Positions 24,681 through 34,200 of a DNA stretch of 64,000 nucleotides are shown piece by piece. Source of the stretch: Thermoplasmata archaeon. GTDB lineage: Archaea; Thermoplasmatota; Thermoplasmata; Methanomassiliicoccales; Methanomethylophilaceae. The position numbers were made by a program, and so were the translations under genes. A model generated the notes under the pieces. The model ran no database searches and was not told the origin of the DNA. It worked only from the letters and a program-made list of their open reading frames with translations. Where the stretch lies: assembly GCA_015063285.1 (NCBI GenBank), contig SUST01000001.1, positions 1 through 64,000 of the forward strand, written 5' to 3'. Positions within the stretch are counted from its first letter, which is position 1, and every line of letters begins with the position of its first letter.

Positions 24681-25991
24681 TTACAGATTCGATAGCTTAT
24701 TGATTGTCTCTTTCACGCAGACGTCAGCCTCTTCCTTCGACCTTGCCTGTGAATAGATCTTGACCGTACCTGCGACATTGGACTGCCTTACGAGCACCCA
24801 TCCTCCGTCGCGGAACACCTTCACTCCGTCGGTGAGGTCCATGTTGAACCCATCGTAGGAGGCCTTGAACCTCTTGAGAAGATCGGGAACTCCATCCAGA
24901 GGATAATCCATGGAACCCCTGGAGATGTAGTAGTCGGGGAAGTCCTTAATCAGCTGTGCCAGAGGACCTTCCTTGGCTATTATGGCGAGCATCCTCACCA
25001 TTGCCTCGATGGAATCGCATGTACAGAATGGGCCGGGGATGACGATGCATCCGAATATGTCTCCGCCCAGTACCGCCTGATTCTCCTGAACCTTCCTTAC
25101 GACGGTCTGCTCACCTATCGTACAGTGAATCACAAGACCTCCGTTCTGAGTGACGACATCCTCCATAAGGGTCGATGAATTGATCGGCATGACGACCTTT
25201 CCCTTGTTCTCTGCCAAGATGGACTTGACAAGCACCGCGAAGGACTTGTCTCCCTGTACGGGATCACCGTCGGCAGTGGTGAACAGACAGTGGTCCGCAT
25301 CCATCTCCAGAGCGACACCGAGATCCAATTCTTGGCTTTTCACCACATGGCCCAGCTTGATGAGCCTGGTGCCGTCCATGATGGATGTGTCCCCGCCTAT
25401 GAAGATACAGTCCACGGACAGCCTCATGAGGATGCTGTTGACTATGTTCGCCACGACACTGTTACGGCAATCCAGACAGATCTTAAGATTTGCATCCCTG
25501 ATCATATCCTCGTCGACCTCGGACAGGATGTAGTCGATGTACTTCTCCCTGAAATCCGCCACGAGATAGGACTCGCCGACCTGAAGGCCGGGGACCTGCG
25601 TGTTGTTGGCCATTATCTTCTCGATGGTGTACTCGTCAAAGATGGGATCCTCGATACCGTTGGCCTTCATCACCCTGAACCCGTTGATCTCCAAGCGGGC
25701 GAAGGATGCGGTGATAGTCACCCCTCCCTTGACCTCCGGATGGGAAACCATGTAGAACTGCATCAAGGGGGTGGGGACGGAACCGAGATCGTGGACGTCG
25801 CATCCGACCGACATTATACCGGCCAAGAGTGCGCTCTTGAGCATGATGTTGGAGTTCCTTCCGTCCATCGCGACCGCAATCGGGGAACCGTAAATCGTTC
25901 CCAGGGTTTTGCCCAGCTTAAGGGCGAACTCTACATCCAGACCATCATTGACGGTGCCTTTGACGGTGTTACTTCCAGCGATCAGGTACAT
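24681..25991 (-). CDS. divergent phosphoglucomutase/phosphomannomutase homologue
   Basis: A 436-residue alpha-D-phosphohexomutase fold protein. The phospho-serine loop is ITASFARLEING (Ser96 kept, but the His-Asn-Pro that normally follows is lost). The metal loop, normally DGDxDR, reads EMDADHC (229-235). The sugar-binding loop, normally GGExSGH, reads GGDIFGC (309-315). The C-terminal phosphate-binding region ends VRQSNVAGTVKIYSQA (compare RxSxTEP). The fold is clear, but three active-site loops differ together, so the substrate may be unusual or activity lost. It is monocistronic, with a TATA-like atatatac at 26072-26079. Confidence 0.75.
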   Translation of the reverse strand: MYLIAGSNTVKGTVNDGLDVEFALKLGKTLGTIYGSPIAVAMDGRNSNIMLKSALLAGIMSVGCDVHDLGSVPTPLMQFYMVSHPEVKGGVTITASFARLEINGFRVMKANGIEDPIFDEYTIEKIMANNTQVPGLQVGESYLVADFREKYIDYILSEVDEDMIRDANLKICLDCRNSVVANIVNSILMRLSVDCIFIGGDTSIMDGTRLIKLGHVVKSQELDLGVALEMDADHCLFTTADGDPVQGDKSFAVLVKSILAENKGKVVMPINSSTLMEDVVTQNGGLVIHCTIGEQTVVRKVQENQAVLGGDIFGCIVIPGPFCTCDSIEAMVRMLAIIAKEGPLAQLIKDFPDYYISRGSMDYPLDGVPDLLKRFKASYDGFNMDLTDGVKVFRDGGWVLVRQSNVAGTVKIYSQARSKEEADVCVKETINKLSNL

Positions 25992-26126
25992 TGGAACAGC
26001 CTTGTGCCGCCTACCAGCCCTCTACAATAATACGGGCCGATATATCGACTGGAATCCGAACTGAATCGTCCAATATATACCTTAGGAAGACGGACAGTCA
26101 GTTGTAACCGCCGATGGATGGGGACA

Positions 26127-26648
26127 TCATTCCTTGCCGGGCTCTTCCTGCAGGTTGGTGGCCCTCTCCTTGATCCATTTCTTGATGTCAGTGGGCCTGG
26201 TGCTGCCGATGCCGAAATACTCCGCGAACTTCTTGGTGGTGGTCAGTTCCCAGGTGTTCCCGGCCCTCTTCTTGGCGACGAAGTCCATGTCCACGAGGGT
26301 GTGAACATCGTCATACACGCGGGGCCCGCGCAGCTCCAGGAGCTTGGACTGGAGCACAGGCTGATAGTATGCGATGGCGGTCAGGGTGCGCAGTGCGCCT
26401 CCGGAGAGTTCCGCTTTGGCGAAGGTGCCGGTCACTTCGGTGTACTCGGGTCTGAGCATCATCCTGTACTCGGTACCTATCTTGGCGATCTGGATTGCGG
26501 AATCCCTCTCCTCGTATTCCCTGCGCAGGTCCAGGATGGCGGTCCTGACCTCCTCGACAGGGAATCCTGTCTTTGCCGCGATATCGGATATGCGGAGGGT
26601 CTCGGAACTGGAGTAGAGCGCCGCCTCGACTGCTCCCTTGACGTTCAC
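26127..26648 (-). CDS. scpB: ScpB, condensin-associated winged-helix protein
   Basis: A 173-residue kite subunit of the SMC-ScpAB complex. It has two winged helices: LYSSSETLRISDIAAKTGFPVEEV in the first and LSGGALRTLTAIAYYQPVLQSKLLELRGP in the second, which also shows the typical G-x-x-x-L-x-T pattern. It starts with GTG one base after the scpA stop. The C-terminal 20 residues are charged. The order smc-scpA-scpB on one strand supports a complete complex for chromosome folding and segregation. Confidence 0.88.
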   Translation of the reverse strand: MNVKGAVEAALYSSSETLRISDIAAKTGFPVEEVRTAILDLRREYEERDSAIQIAKIGTEYRMMLRPEYTEVTGTFAKAELSGGALRTLTAIAYYQPVLQSKLLELRGPRVYDDVHTLVDMDFVAKKRAGNTWELTTTKKFAEYFGIGSTRPTDIKKWIKERATNLQEEPGKE

Positions 26649-26649
26649 G

Positions 26650-27516
26650 TCACATCACCGCTTCGATGCGTCCCGTGCTGTCCTCGATGGTGCCTGATGC
26701 ACCCTCGGTGATGATCTCCACGAAGATGTCCCCGTAGGGCAGGGTCTCCTGCCATACATCGAGACGTCCTACCCTTACCAGGTGCAGTATGGATACGAAT
26801 GTCTTGAGGTTCTCCTTCAGGTCGTTGGTGTACAGGTCCTCGATGCATATCTGGCCCATACCGAGCTTCTGGATCCTCTCCCAGACCTCCTCGACGTCCC
26901 TCTGGTCGTCCTCCTCGTGAGCCTTGTTGTCGAACTTGGAGGGCTCCTTCGCCTTGAGCTCGCGCCTTACGCGCTCCCTCTCCTGCTGGACCTCGATCTC
27001 CTCCCTGGCCTCCTCGAAGGCGTCTATGAGCTCGTACATGGTGACCGGGCGCATCGGCTCCCTCTGGAATGCTCCGGTGAGCACGACCTCGGGAACGACC
27101 ATGTCGTCCTCGCTCTCGTAGAAGAAGCTGTCGTCGATGTCCATCTCGAAGTCCTGGACAGGGGGTTCCGACCTGACCCTGGTGGAATCCGACTGCATCC
27201 TGAGGATCTTCCATGCCATCAGCATCAGCTTTCCGGCCACGATCATGTCGAAGGAATCGGCCACCACCTTGTTGTTGTACAGTCTCACGAACTCCGACAG
27301 GTCGATCTCCCAGGGGTCGATCCCGTTCTCCAGCACCAGGCTGAATACGGACCTGATGGCCTCGTCGACCGGGTCGGGGAGCTTCTCCCCGGACTCCGCC
27401 TTCGACAGGATGTCCATGTATCCGCCTATCCTCTGATAGGTCTCGGTGTTCTCGCTCATTGCCTTGTGGAACAGCAGGTGCTGCTCCAAGTCCTCAATCC
27501 TAATGTTCCCATCCAT
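26650..27516 (-). CDS. scpA: ScpA kleisin
   Basis: This 288-residue kleisin bridges the SMC heads. The N-terminal part has LENGIDPWEIDLSEFVRLY, a clear ScpA signature, and a helix LIVAGKLMLMAWKILRMQS that contacts the SMC neck. A long charged middle (about 175-215) leads to a C-terminal winged helix (VSILHLVRVGRLDVWQE) that binds the SMC head. It begins one base after the smc stop and ends one base before scpB, so all three are translated from one message. Confidence 0.88.
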   Translation of the reverse strand: MDGNIRIEDLEQHLLFHKAMSENTETYQRIGGYMDILSKAESGEKLPDPVDEAIRSVFSLVLENGIDPWEIDLSEFVRLYNNKVVADSFDMIVAGKLMLMAWKILRMQSDSTRVRSEPPVQDFEMDIDDSFFYESEDDMVVPEVVLTGAFQREPMRPVTMYELIDAFEEAREEIEVQQERERVRRELKAKEPSKFDNKAHEEDDQRDVEEVWERIQKLGMGQICIEDLYTNDLKENLKTFVSILHLVRVGRLDVWQETLPYGDIFVEIITEGASGTIEDSTGRIEAVM

Positions 27517-27517
27517 T

Positions 27518-30500
27518 TCAGATCGCCTCTTTGTCGTTTACAGCCTCTTCCTCGTATCTCGAGACTTCAGCCAGATCGGGCTGTATTATAATCTTGCTGA
27601 TTCCCGTAGGTGGCCTGGTTACCCCGATCAGCTGATCGGCGACCGCTAACGCGACCTTCCTCAGGGACACCTGAATGAACTGTGCCTTCTGCGAACTCTC
27701 CTTCACCCTCTGAGCAACCATCTCGGAGTTGACCGAGTCCAGGAACATGTCGACCTCGTCCAGCACGTAGAAGGGCGAGGGCTGGTATTCCTGGATGGCG
27801 AAGATGAATGACAGTGCTGTGAGCGACTTCTCTCCTCCGGAGAGAGCTTCCAGCCTCAGGAGCTTTCCGTTCCTGGGCTTGGCATTGATTATCAGACCGC
27901 CGTTGAACGGGTCATCCTCGTCCTCCAGCGCCATGTACGCCTCTCCTCCGCCGGAGAGCTGTGCGTAGATCTTCTTGAAATTCTCGTCGACCGCCCTGTA
28001 GGACTCCATGAACAGGCCCTTCTTCTTGGCCGTGAGGGAATCTGTCAGCGATGTCAGGTCGGCGATGTTCTTGTTGAGGGCCATGACCTGCTCGTTGAGC
28101 ATGTCGAGACGGGCCTTCTTCTCCTCGTAGTCCTCGATGGCGCGCAGGTTGACGTTTCCTAGCTTCTCCAGTGAGGACTCGCAGTTCCTGATGGTGCGCC
28201 TGATCTCCTCCTCGGAGGGTATGGGCTGGGCCACCTCGAATGTAATGGCATCGACCTCGGCCTGGTATTGGGTGATATCCTGCACGATGATGCCCAACTG
28301 TGCGGAGAACCTCTGGACGGATGCGTTGGTGTTCTCGATGGAGGTCGCCTTCTCCCTGACCTGGTTCTCGAACTCGTACATCTCGGCCACGAGACCGTCC
28401 TTCTTGTCGCGGAGGTTGGTCAGACCGCTCTCCATCTCCGCCTCTATGGCGCGGAGAGCATCGAGGTCCACCTTGAGGCGGTTCATCTCCGCAGTGTTCT
28501 CCTCGATGGTCCTGTATCCCTCCTCGATGTCCTTTATGACGGCATCGAGCTGTATCTGGGTGGACTCGTTCTGCTTCCTGTATCCGACGATCTCGGTATC
28601 TACTCCCCCGATCTGCAGCTTCAGCTCGGATATGGCCTCGGTGAGCTTGTGGAGAGTGTCCCTGACCTTCTGTATCCTGTTCTGCAGGTCGGCCGGAGCG
28701 ATCTCGGCGATACGGTCCTTGACCCTGTTCTTCTGGTCGGTGTAGAGCGTCATGCGCTCCGTGAGCATGGTGAAGACCTTCCTGGTCTCCGCCAGTTCCG
28801 AATCTGCTGCGGCCACCTTGGCCCTGGCGTCCTGAAGGTCCTTCTGGGCATCCTTCTTGGACTTCTCCAGCTCCGTGATCCTAGCCTTGAGACCTGCGAC
28901 CTTCTCCCTCTGCTCCATTCCAGCAGTGGAGTTCGCCCTCATCTCGTCGTCGGCGGAGCGGATCTCGTCGCGGACCTTCCTGAGCTCCTGCCTCACGTTG
29001 TCCAGGGCATCGGATGCCTTCCTGAGCTTCTCGCCCAGCTCCGTGAGCTTGTCCTCGGAGGCCGCACCGAACTTCATCAGCTTCTGCTGGTTGATGGTAC
29101 CTCCGACCATTGCTCCGGATGCCTCTATGAGCTCTCCGGCCTTGGTGACTATCCTGATTCCGCCCATGATCCTGCGGGCGGTGTCCATGTCCTTGACGAC
29201 CAATGTGTCCCCGAGGACGTACCAGAATGCGTTGTAGTACTTCTGGTTGAAATCTATGAGGTCTATCGCATAGCCCTCCGAGTCCTTCTCACTCATGATG
29301 GCCTTCGCCCTCGGCTTTCCGCCCATCATCTTCGTGAGAGGAAGGAATGTGACCCTTCCGAGCCTCTCCTTCTTCAGGTATGCGATGGCATCCGCCGCGA
29401 CCTGGTCATTGTCCACGACGACGGCCTGCATCTTTCCTCCGGCGGCAACTGACAGTGCTGTCTCGAACCCGGGATCGACGGTGGCCAGCTCCTGGATCGT
29501 ACCGTGGATGCCGGGCATCTCTCCCCTGTTCCTCAGGGCCAGTATTGCCTCGACGGCCATGCTTCCCTGGTTCATCCTCTCGGAGACCTTCTTCTCGGCC
29601 TGGAGAGCCTTGTACTCCTCGTCCACCTTCCTGTAGACTGCGTTGAGCTCGGCCTCCTGCTTCTCCAGCTCGGACTCCTTCTTCCTAGCCTCCAATATCT
29701 TCTGGCCGTAGTCCTCCAGACTCGGCCCGGCCTCCGCCTTGATCTGATCAAGGCTCCATTTGGCATCCTTGATCTCGAAATCGATGTTCTGAATCCTCTC
29801 GTCCAGAGCGGCCACGTTCCTGTGGGCCTCCTCCGATGCGGTCTCCGCCTTGGAGAACTTGCCCTGGGCGTCCAACAGGTCGTTGGAGCATTCCTCGGCG
29901 TCGGCCTCGATCTTCGCCAGACGGTCCTGGAGCTCCTTCTGCTCCCCACCTGAACTGGAGATCATATCGGATATCTTGCACTCCTCCTCGGACTGGACAT
30001 CCTTGTCCCTCTCGGCCTGGAAGAGCTTGATCTCAAGGTCCTTCTTGTTCTCCTCGAGGGAGACTATGCTCCTCTCGTTCTCGGAGATGCGCTCCTCGAA
30101 GTTCTTCCTGAAGGTCTTGTTCTCCTCGATCTTCTCCTCTGTGAACTCCACCTTGTCCTTCTTGGTGGCATATGCGACCTTCACATCCTCGATCTTCTTC
30201 TTGAGCTCGGTGTACTCGGGGCCGGCCTTCGCGGCGATCTCCAGTTCAACGTCTGCGATCTCCTGCTTCTTACCGTCCCTCTTCTGCTCCAGTTCAGCCT
30301 TCTCCGCTGAGAAATTCTGGATGTTCGAATTGAGCTTTGTGATCTGTTCGGATGTCGCATCGTACGATGCCTTGGCCATCTGAAGCTTCCTGTGGGAGTA
30401 CTGGGCCTTGGCCATGTCCAACGTGTCCTTGAGCTCCACGTACTTCTCCGCCGCCTCGCGGTCCTTCTCCAGCCTCTTGACGTCCTCGGTGAGCTCACCG

Positions 30501-31099
30501 ACGACGATGTTGATCCTGTCGAGGTTGGCGTTGGCCTCGTTCCTCTCGGCCTGTGCCTTCTCGATATCCGCATCGAAACTGGCGATACCTGAGATGCTGT
30601 CTAGGATGCCTCTCCTCTGCGTGTTACCCATCTGGACGATCTGGGTGACGTCTCCTTGCTGGACCAGGTTGTATCCTTCCGCGCTGATCCTCGCCTTGGT
30701 GAGCAGGTTGTCGAACTCAGTGAGCGTGGACTTCTGATCGTTGATGTAGAAATATGAGTTGTAATCCTGTCCGTTATCGGACATCTTGATGTAACGGGTG
30801 AGCCTGACCTCATCCGCATCCCAGGGCATGATACGGTCCCTGTTGTCGAAGACGAGTGAGACTTTCATGAAGGATGCTTTGTTCTTGCTCCGTCCCCCAT
30901 CGAAGATGAGGTCGGTGAGTCTGCCGGCACGGACGGCCTTGGGGCTCTTAGGTCCGAGAACGAAAAGGATGGCGTCGGTGATGTTCGATTTACCTGAACC
31001 GTTGGGTCCGGTGACCGCAGTGTAACCTTCCATCAGCGGTACTACTACCTTCCCACCGAATGATTTGAAATTCTCCATCTCGACCGTCTTTAAGTGCAT
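27518..31099 (-). CDS. smc: SMC chromosome-condensation ATPase
   Basis: An ATPase of 1193 residues with the full SMC layout: head N with Walker A GPNGSGKSN (31-39), a coiled coil (about 170-500), a hinge (about 505-660, MPGIHGTIQELATVD), the returning coil, and head C with signature LSGGEKS (about 1086) and Walker B FYVLDEVDMFLD. I start at the ATG at 31099 (MHLKTVEMENFKSF) because it has GGGGGG just upstream and matches the family N-terminus; the longer frame upstream is not conserved-looking. A TATA-like atttatatatttaattg lies at 31209-31226. The gene is followed directly by scpA and scpB. Confidence 0.95.
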   Translation of the reverse strand: MHLKTVEMENFKSFGGKVVVPLMEGYTAVTGPNGSGKSNITDAILFVLGPKSPKAVRAGRLTDLIFDGGRSKNKASFMKVSLVFDNRDRIMPWDADEVRLTRYIKMSDNGQDYNSYFYINDQKSTLTEFDNLLTKARISAEGYNLVQQGDVTQIVQMGNTQRRGILDSISGIASFDADIEKAQAERNEANANLDRINIVVGELTEDVKRLEKDREAAEKYVELKDTLDMAKAQYSHRKLQMAKASYDATSEQITKLNSNIQNFSAEKAELEQKRDGKKQEIADVELEIAAKAGPEYTELKKKIEDVKVAYATKKDKVEFTEEKIEENKTFRKNFEERISENERSIVSLEENKKDLEIKLFQAERDKDVQSEEECKISDMISSSGGEQKELQDRLAKIEADAEECSNDLLDAQGKFSKAETASEEAHRNVAALDERIQNIDFEIKDAKWSLDQIKAEAGPSLEDYGQKILEARKKESELEKQEAELNAVYRKVDEEYKALQAEKKVSERMNQGSMAVEAILALRNRGEMPGIHGTIQELATVDPGFETALSVAAGGKMQAVVVDNDQVAADAIAYLKKERLGRVTFLPLTKMMGGKPRAKAIMSEKDSEGYAIDLIDFNQKYYNAFWYVLGDTLVVKDMDTARRIMGGIRIVTKAGELIEASGAMVGGTINQQKLMKFGAASEDKLTELGEKLRKASDALDNVRQELRKVRDEIRSADDEMRANSTAGMEQREKVAGLKARITELEKSKKDAQKDLQDARAKVAAADSELAETRKVFTMLTERMTLYTDQKNRVKDRIAEIAPADLQNRIQKVRDTLHKLTEAISELKLQIGGVDTEIVGYRKQNESTQIQLDAVIKDIEEGYRTIEENTAEMNRLKVDLDALRAIEAEMESGLTNLRDKKDGLVAEMYEFENQVREKATSIENTNASVQRFSAQLGIIVQDITQYQAEVDAITFEVAQPIPSEEEIRRTIRNCESSLEKLGNVNLRAIEDYEEKKARLDMLNEQVMALNKNIADLTSLTDSLTAKKKGLFMESYRAVDENFKKIYAQLSGGGEAYMALEDEDDPFNGGLIINAKPRNGKLLRLEALSGGEKSLTALSFIFAIQEYQPSPFYVLDEVDMFLDSVNSEMVAQRVKESSQKAQFIQVSLRKVALAVADQLIGVTRPPTGISKIIIQPDLAEVSRYEEEAVNDKEAI

Positions 31100-31251
31100 C
31101 CATTCCCCCCATCGGAGGACAACCGCTTCAGCAGCTGCATCCCTTTGTCGTGCGTCACTCGCTAGCGCGTGCATCCGAACGCTCGCGCGCACATCAAAAT
31201 AATATGCGCAATTAAATATATAAATGGGTGGAGGAAAGAACGTCCTTTGGC

Positions 31252-32022
31252 TCATTCCAGTAAGGAAGGAATATCCGCTACCGAATCCAACACGTGCGTC
31301 GGGACCACGTCCGAGCCTTCAAGATCTCCCCTGCTCGTCTCTCCGGATAGCACGAGGATCGTGGCGATACCGGCGAGATTGCCCATCCTGATATCGGTGT
31401 AGAGACGATCGCCCACCATGACGGTGCCTTTGGGATCCACTCCCATCTCGCGGGCGGCCATCTCGAGCATCAGCCTGCTCGGTTTCCCGATGACCACTGC
31501 TGTAGTCTGGCACATCTGCTCGAACAGCCTTATGAAAGGTCCGATATCGATGTCATAATCGGTCTCCGTAGGACAGACATCGTCGGGATGGGTGGCGATG
31601 AGTTCCGCCCCCTTGCAGAGCGCCTTGTACGCCTTGTTGATCTTGTCGTAATCGATGGTGCGGTCGAATGTGAGGTAAACTATGTCGGGATCCTCCTCGA
31701 CCACGTTGATGCCTGCGGACCTGACCTCCTCGATCACATCCGGGGCACCCACCACATACACCCTTTTACCTGGACGCTCCGAGAGCACGAACCTGATGGT
31801 CGCTATGTTGGACGTCAGCACGTTGTCGATCGAGACGTCGAAGCCCATACGGACCAGTTTGTTGTAGTAGTAATCCCTGGAATGGGATGAATTGTTGGTA
31901 AGGAACACGAAAGGTATGCCTTTGGCCTTGAGAGCAGCGATGAAATCTGTCGCTCCAGGAATGAGATCCCCGCCCTTGTACACCGTACCGTCCATGTCTA
32001 TCATGAATCCCGAATATCTCAT
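31252..32022 (-). CDS. HAD-superfamily phosphatase (NagD-like)
   Basis: A 256-residue HAD hydrolase of the NagD/4-nitrophenylphosphatase group (subfamily IIA). The catalytic aspartates are in MIDMDGTVYKGG, the Thr in FLTNNSSHSRD, the Lys in GKPSRLML and the acidic pair in VMVGDRLYTDI. It overlaps the uracil-DNA glycosylase stop by four bases (ATGA), so it belongs to the carS-pyrE-udg-HAD operon. Likely substrates are nucleotide or sugar monophosphates; the specificity cannot be read from the sequence. Confidence 0.85.
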   Translation of the reverse strand: MRYSGFMIDMDGTVYKGGDLIPGATDFIAALKAKGIPFVFLTNNSSHSRDYYYNKLVRMGFDVSIDNVLTSNIATIRFVLSERPGKRVYVVGAPDVIEEVRSAGINVVEEDPDIVYLTFDRTIDYDKINKAYKALCKGAELIATHPDDVCPTETDYDIDIGPFIRLFEQMCQTTAVVIGKPSRLMLEMAAREMGVDPKGTVMVGDRLYTDIRMGNLAGIATILVLSGETSRGDLEGSDVVPTHVLDSVADIPSLLE

Positions 32023-32549
32023 CTTAGCATCCCTCCAACCATCTCGATGGTCCTGCGCAGCTCCTCGCAGGAGGTCTTGTTGTAGATCGTGGCCGCGGGG
32101 TGGAATGTCGGGATGAACTTAACATCCCTGTCCCTCACGCGTATTGTGGTGGGGATGTTGACGATCTCGTCCATCTTTCCCTCGTAGCTCATGAGGTCCC
32201 TGCATGCCGATTTCCCCAATCCTATGACGACCTCGGCATCGTAGAGCTCCGATTCGAGAAACGGCCTGCACGCCTGCATCTCCTCATGGGTAGGATCCCT
32301 GTTTCCAGGCGGCCTGCATTTGACCGTATTCGTTATCAGGACGTCCGAACGGGAGAATCCCGCATCCTTCATCATGCCTTCCAGGATCTTGCCTGAACGG
32401 CCCACGAAGGGCCTTCCCTCGTTGTCCTCGTTCTCTCCCGGAGCCTCGCCCACGAACACTATGCCCGTGTCGTACGTACCGTCGGGGAGCACGATGTTCG
32501 TGCGTCCCTCGCACAGCCCGCACAGGCGGCAGTCTGGTTCGGGCCTCAT
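32019..32549 (-). CDS. family 4 uracil-DNA glycosylase
   Basis: A 176-residue [4Fe-4S] uracil-DNA glycosylase that removes uracil arising from cytosine deamination. Cys7 and Cys10 (CRLC) with later Cys residues (KCRPP and MQACRPF) give the cluster ligands. The motif GEAPGENEDNEGRPFVG is the family active site, and FIPTFHPAATI provides the conserved HP. It starts four bases before the pyrE stop and overlaps the HAD gene the same way. Confidence 0.9.
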   Translation of the reverse strand: MRPEPDCRLCGLCEGRTNIVLPDGTYDTGIVFVGEAPGENEDNEGRPFVGRSGKILEGMMKDAGFSRSDVLITNTVKCRPPGNRDPTHEEMQACRPFLESELYDAEVVIGLGKSACRDLMSYEGKMDEIVNIPTTIRVRDRDVKFIPTFHPAATIYNKTSCEELRRTIEMVGGMLR

Positions 32550-33079
32550 TTCTTTTCCTTCAGGATCTCTGATGCCTTCACCAGGGACAGGAACTTGACA
32601 CCGATCTCGGCGTAGTTCTCCTCTCCGCCGCTCTCGCGGTCGATGACGGACATCGCGGTGTCCACGACGGCCCCGTTCTCGCGGAGGGTCTTGATGGCGG
32701 CGATGCTCGATCCTGCGGTGGTGACAACATCCTCGACAACAAGGACCTTGTCCCCGGGGTTGAGGTCTCCCTCGATGAGCTTCCCGGTACCGTGGTCCTT
32801 CTTCTCCTTGCGGACCATGACATACGGGATGCCTGTAGCCAAGGACAATGCCGCAGCCAACGGAACGGATCCGAGTACGACCCCTGCGATCCTGTCGGGA
32901 CGGAGGTTCTCGTCCTGCATCTTCTCCGCCATGAGAATGGAGATCATGTAGAGCACCTTGGGATTCGTGCTCGCCTTCTTGATATCGATGTAGTATTCGC
33001 TCTTGGCACCGGATGCCAATGTGAAGTCCCCGAACTGGAGTGCTCCACAGTCCCTCAATGCTGTTGTCAATTCGCTCAT
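32546..33079 (-). CDS. pyrE: orotate phosphoribosyltransferase
   Basis: Transfers phosphoribose from PRPP to orotate in pyrimidine synthesis. I use the ATG at 33079 (MSELTTALRDCGALQFG), giving 177 residues, the usual archaeal length; the longer open frame upstream is inside carS. Landmarks are FTLASGAKSEYYIDIKKA, the catalytic loop MVRKEKKDHGTG and the PRPP motif VLVVEDVVTTAGSS. It lies five bases after the carS stop and overlaps the udg gene by four bases. Confidence 0.93.
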   Translation of the reverse strand: MSELTTALRDCGALQFGDFTLASGAKSEYYIDIKKASTNPKVLYMISILMAEKMQDENLRPDRIAGVVLGSVPLAAALSLATGIPYVMVRKEKKDHGTGKLIEGDLNPGDKVLVVEDVVTTAGSSIAAIKTLRENGAVVDTAMSVIDRESGGEENYAEIGVKFLSLVKASEILKEKK

Positions 33080-33084
33080 TTGAA

Positions 33085-33663
33085 TCACCACGGCTCCTTC
33101 TTGAGCCCCAATTTGAAACCGACTATGTTCGTTATGCGGTGCACGGCGAACATGATCACCAATATGAATATCAGGGCGGCCAGATGCCATCCCTCGATGT
33201 AATTCGCGTAGACCCAATCCGGGAAGAAAAGGGCCGTGATCAGAAAGGCTCCTGCCACGAAGTCGTACTGGTCGAGGATGGGCGCCTTCTGCCCCCTCTC
33301 CATTCCGAGCCTCCTCTTGATGAACGCTCCCGTCAGGTCTCCGAGCAGGGATCCGAACGCAAGGCAGATCAGGACGCCCAGATTGCTCCAGTACGGTCCG
33401 TATCCTCCGTCGTCCCCCACTCCGAAAAGGTTGTTGATGCCTATGATTAGGAAACCGAGCAGGACACCTGTCAGTGCCCCTCCGAAGAATCCTCCCCAGG
33501 ACTTACCGTCCCCGAATATCCTCTTGCCCTTCCAGGTCTTTCCAAAATCGATCTTGGTCTTTGACATCTTTCCGAAGAATACAGCGGTGGTGTTCGGTAT
33601 CATCGCCGGGAGGAAAAGCCAAATTCCGAAGAACATGATTCCAATTACTTCTAGGACATCCAT
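33085..33663 (-). CDS. carS: CDP-archaeol synthase
   Basis: A 192-residue membrane enzyme that joins CTP to unsaturated archaetidic acid (DUF46 family). Five hydrophobic segments are visible (about residues 5-25, 56-80, 92-112, 137-155 and 160-178). The signature KTWKGKRIFGDGKSWGGFF lies at residues 42-60, and a conserved LLGDLTGAFIKRRLGMERG follows. It is the first gene of the minus-strand operon that continues with pyrE, and is divergent from nob1. It belongs with the lipid genes at 34.2-36.2 kb and 60.6 kb. Confidence 0.92.
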   Translation of the reverse strand: MDVLEVIGIMFFGIWLFLPAMIPNTTAVFFGKMSKTKIDFGKTWKGKRIFGDGKSWGGFFGGALTGVLLGFLIIGINNLFGVGDDGGYGPYWSNLGVLICLAFGSLLGDLTGAFIKRRLGMERGQKAPILDQYDFVAGAFLITALFFPDWVYANYIEGWHLAALIFILVIMFAVHRITNIVGFKLGLKKEPW

Positions 33664-33741
33664 AGGCGTACCTTCTGACTCGATATCGGATTCTCATAAT
33701 AATGGGTATCGTTTTTCTATCCCTTCGTCGATGATGTGAAC

Positions 33742-34200
33742 ATGCTCGTATTGGACAGTTCCGCATTCTTTTCGATGGATGCCCTTCCCCAGGAGGACCA
33801 TGTATGCCCTCCGGGCGTCATCAGGGAACTGCAGAAGTACGAGGATCCCCGCCTCGCTCTCTGGGGCGACATGGTGCATGTGTCGGAGTGCTCTCAGGAA
33901 TCACTAGCAAAGGTCGAGGAATCAGCCAAGAAGAGCGGTGACCTGGGCAGGCTCTCCCCGGTGGACATGACCGTGCTGGCACTTGCTCTGGACGTCAACG
34001 GGACCATTTGGTCGGACGACTACTCGATACAGAACGTCGCTAAGATTATGGGCATAGGTTTCAAGCCCGTCGGGATGAAGGGGATAGAGAAGGTCGTCAA
34101 GTGGAATTACAAGTGCATCGGGTGCGGAAAATGGTTCAAAGAGAAGTATCCCGACTGCCCGATTTGCGGTTCCCCAATGAAGGCATGCAGGAAGAAATGA
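33742..34200 (+). CDS. Nob1-type PIN endonuclease with zinc ribbon
   Basis: A 152-residue nuclease of the Nob1 family that matures the 3' end of 16S rRNA. The PIN domain begins MLVLDSSAFF and has later acidic residues (SPVDMTVLALALD, then WSDDYSIQNVAK). The C-terminal zinc ribbon is CIGCGKWFKEKYPDCPICG. A GTG six bases earlier is an alternative start. It is divergent from carS and convergent with the geranylgeranyl reductase gene, with adjacent stops. Confidence 0.88.
   Translation: MLVLDSSAFFSMDALPQEDHVCPPGVIRELQKYEDPRLALWGDMVHVSECSQESLAKVEESAKKSGDLGRLSPVDMTVLALALDVNGTIWSDDYSIQNVAKIMGIGFKPVGMKGIEKVVKWNYKCIGCGKWFKEKYPDCPICGSPMKACRKK

Noticed and set aside
28268-29452. A 394-codon open frame on the plus strand
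   Set aside because: It is antisense to the coiled coil of smc and has a low-complexity Leu/Gly/Asp composition typical of a reversed coiled-coil gene.
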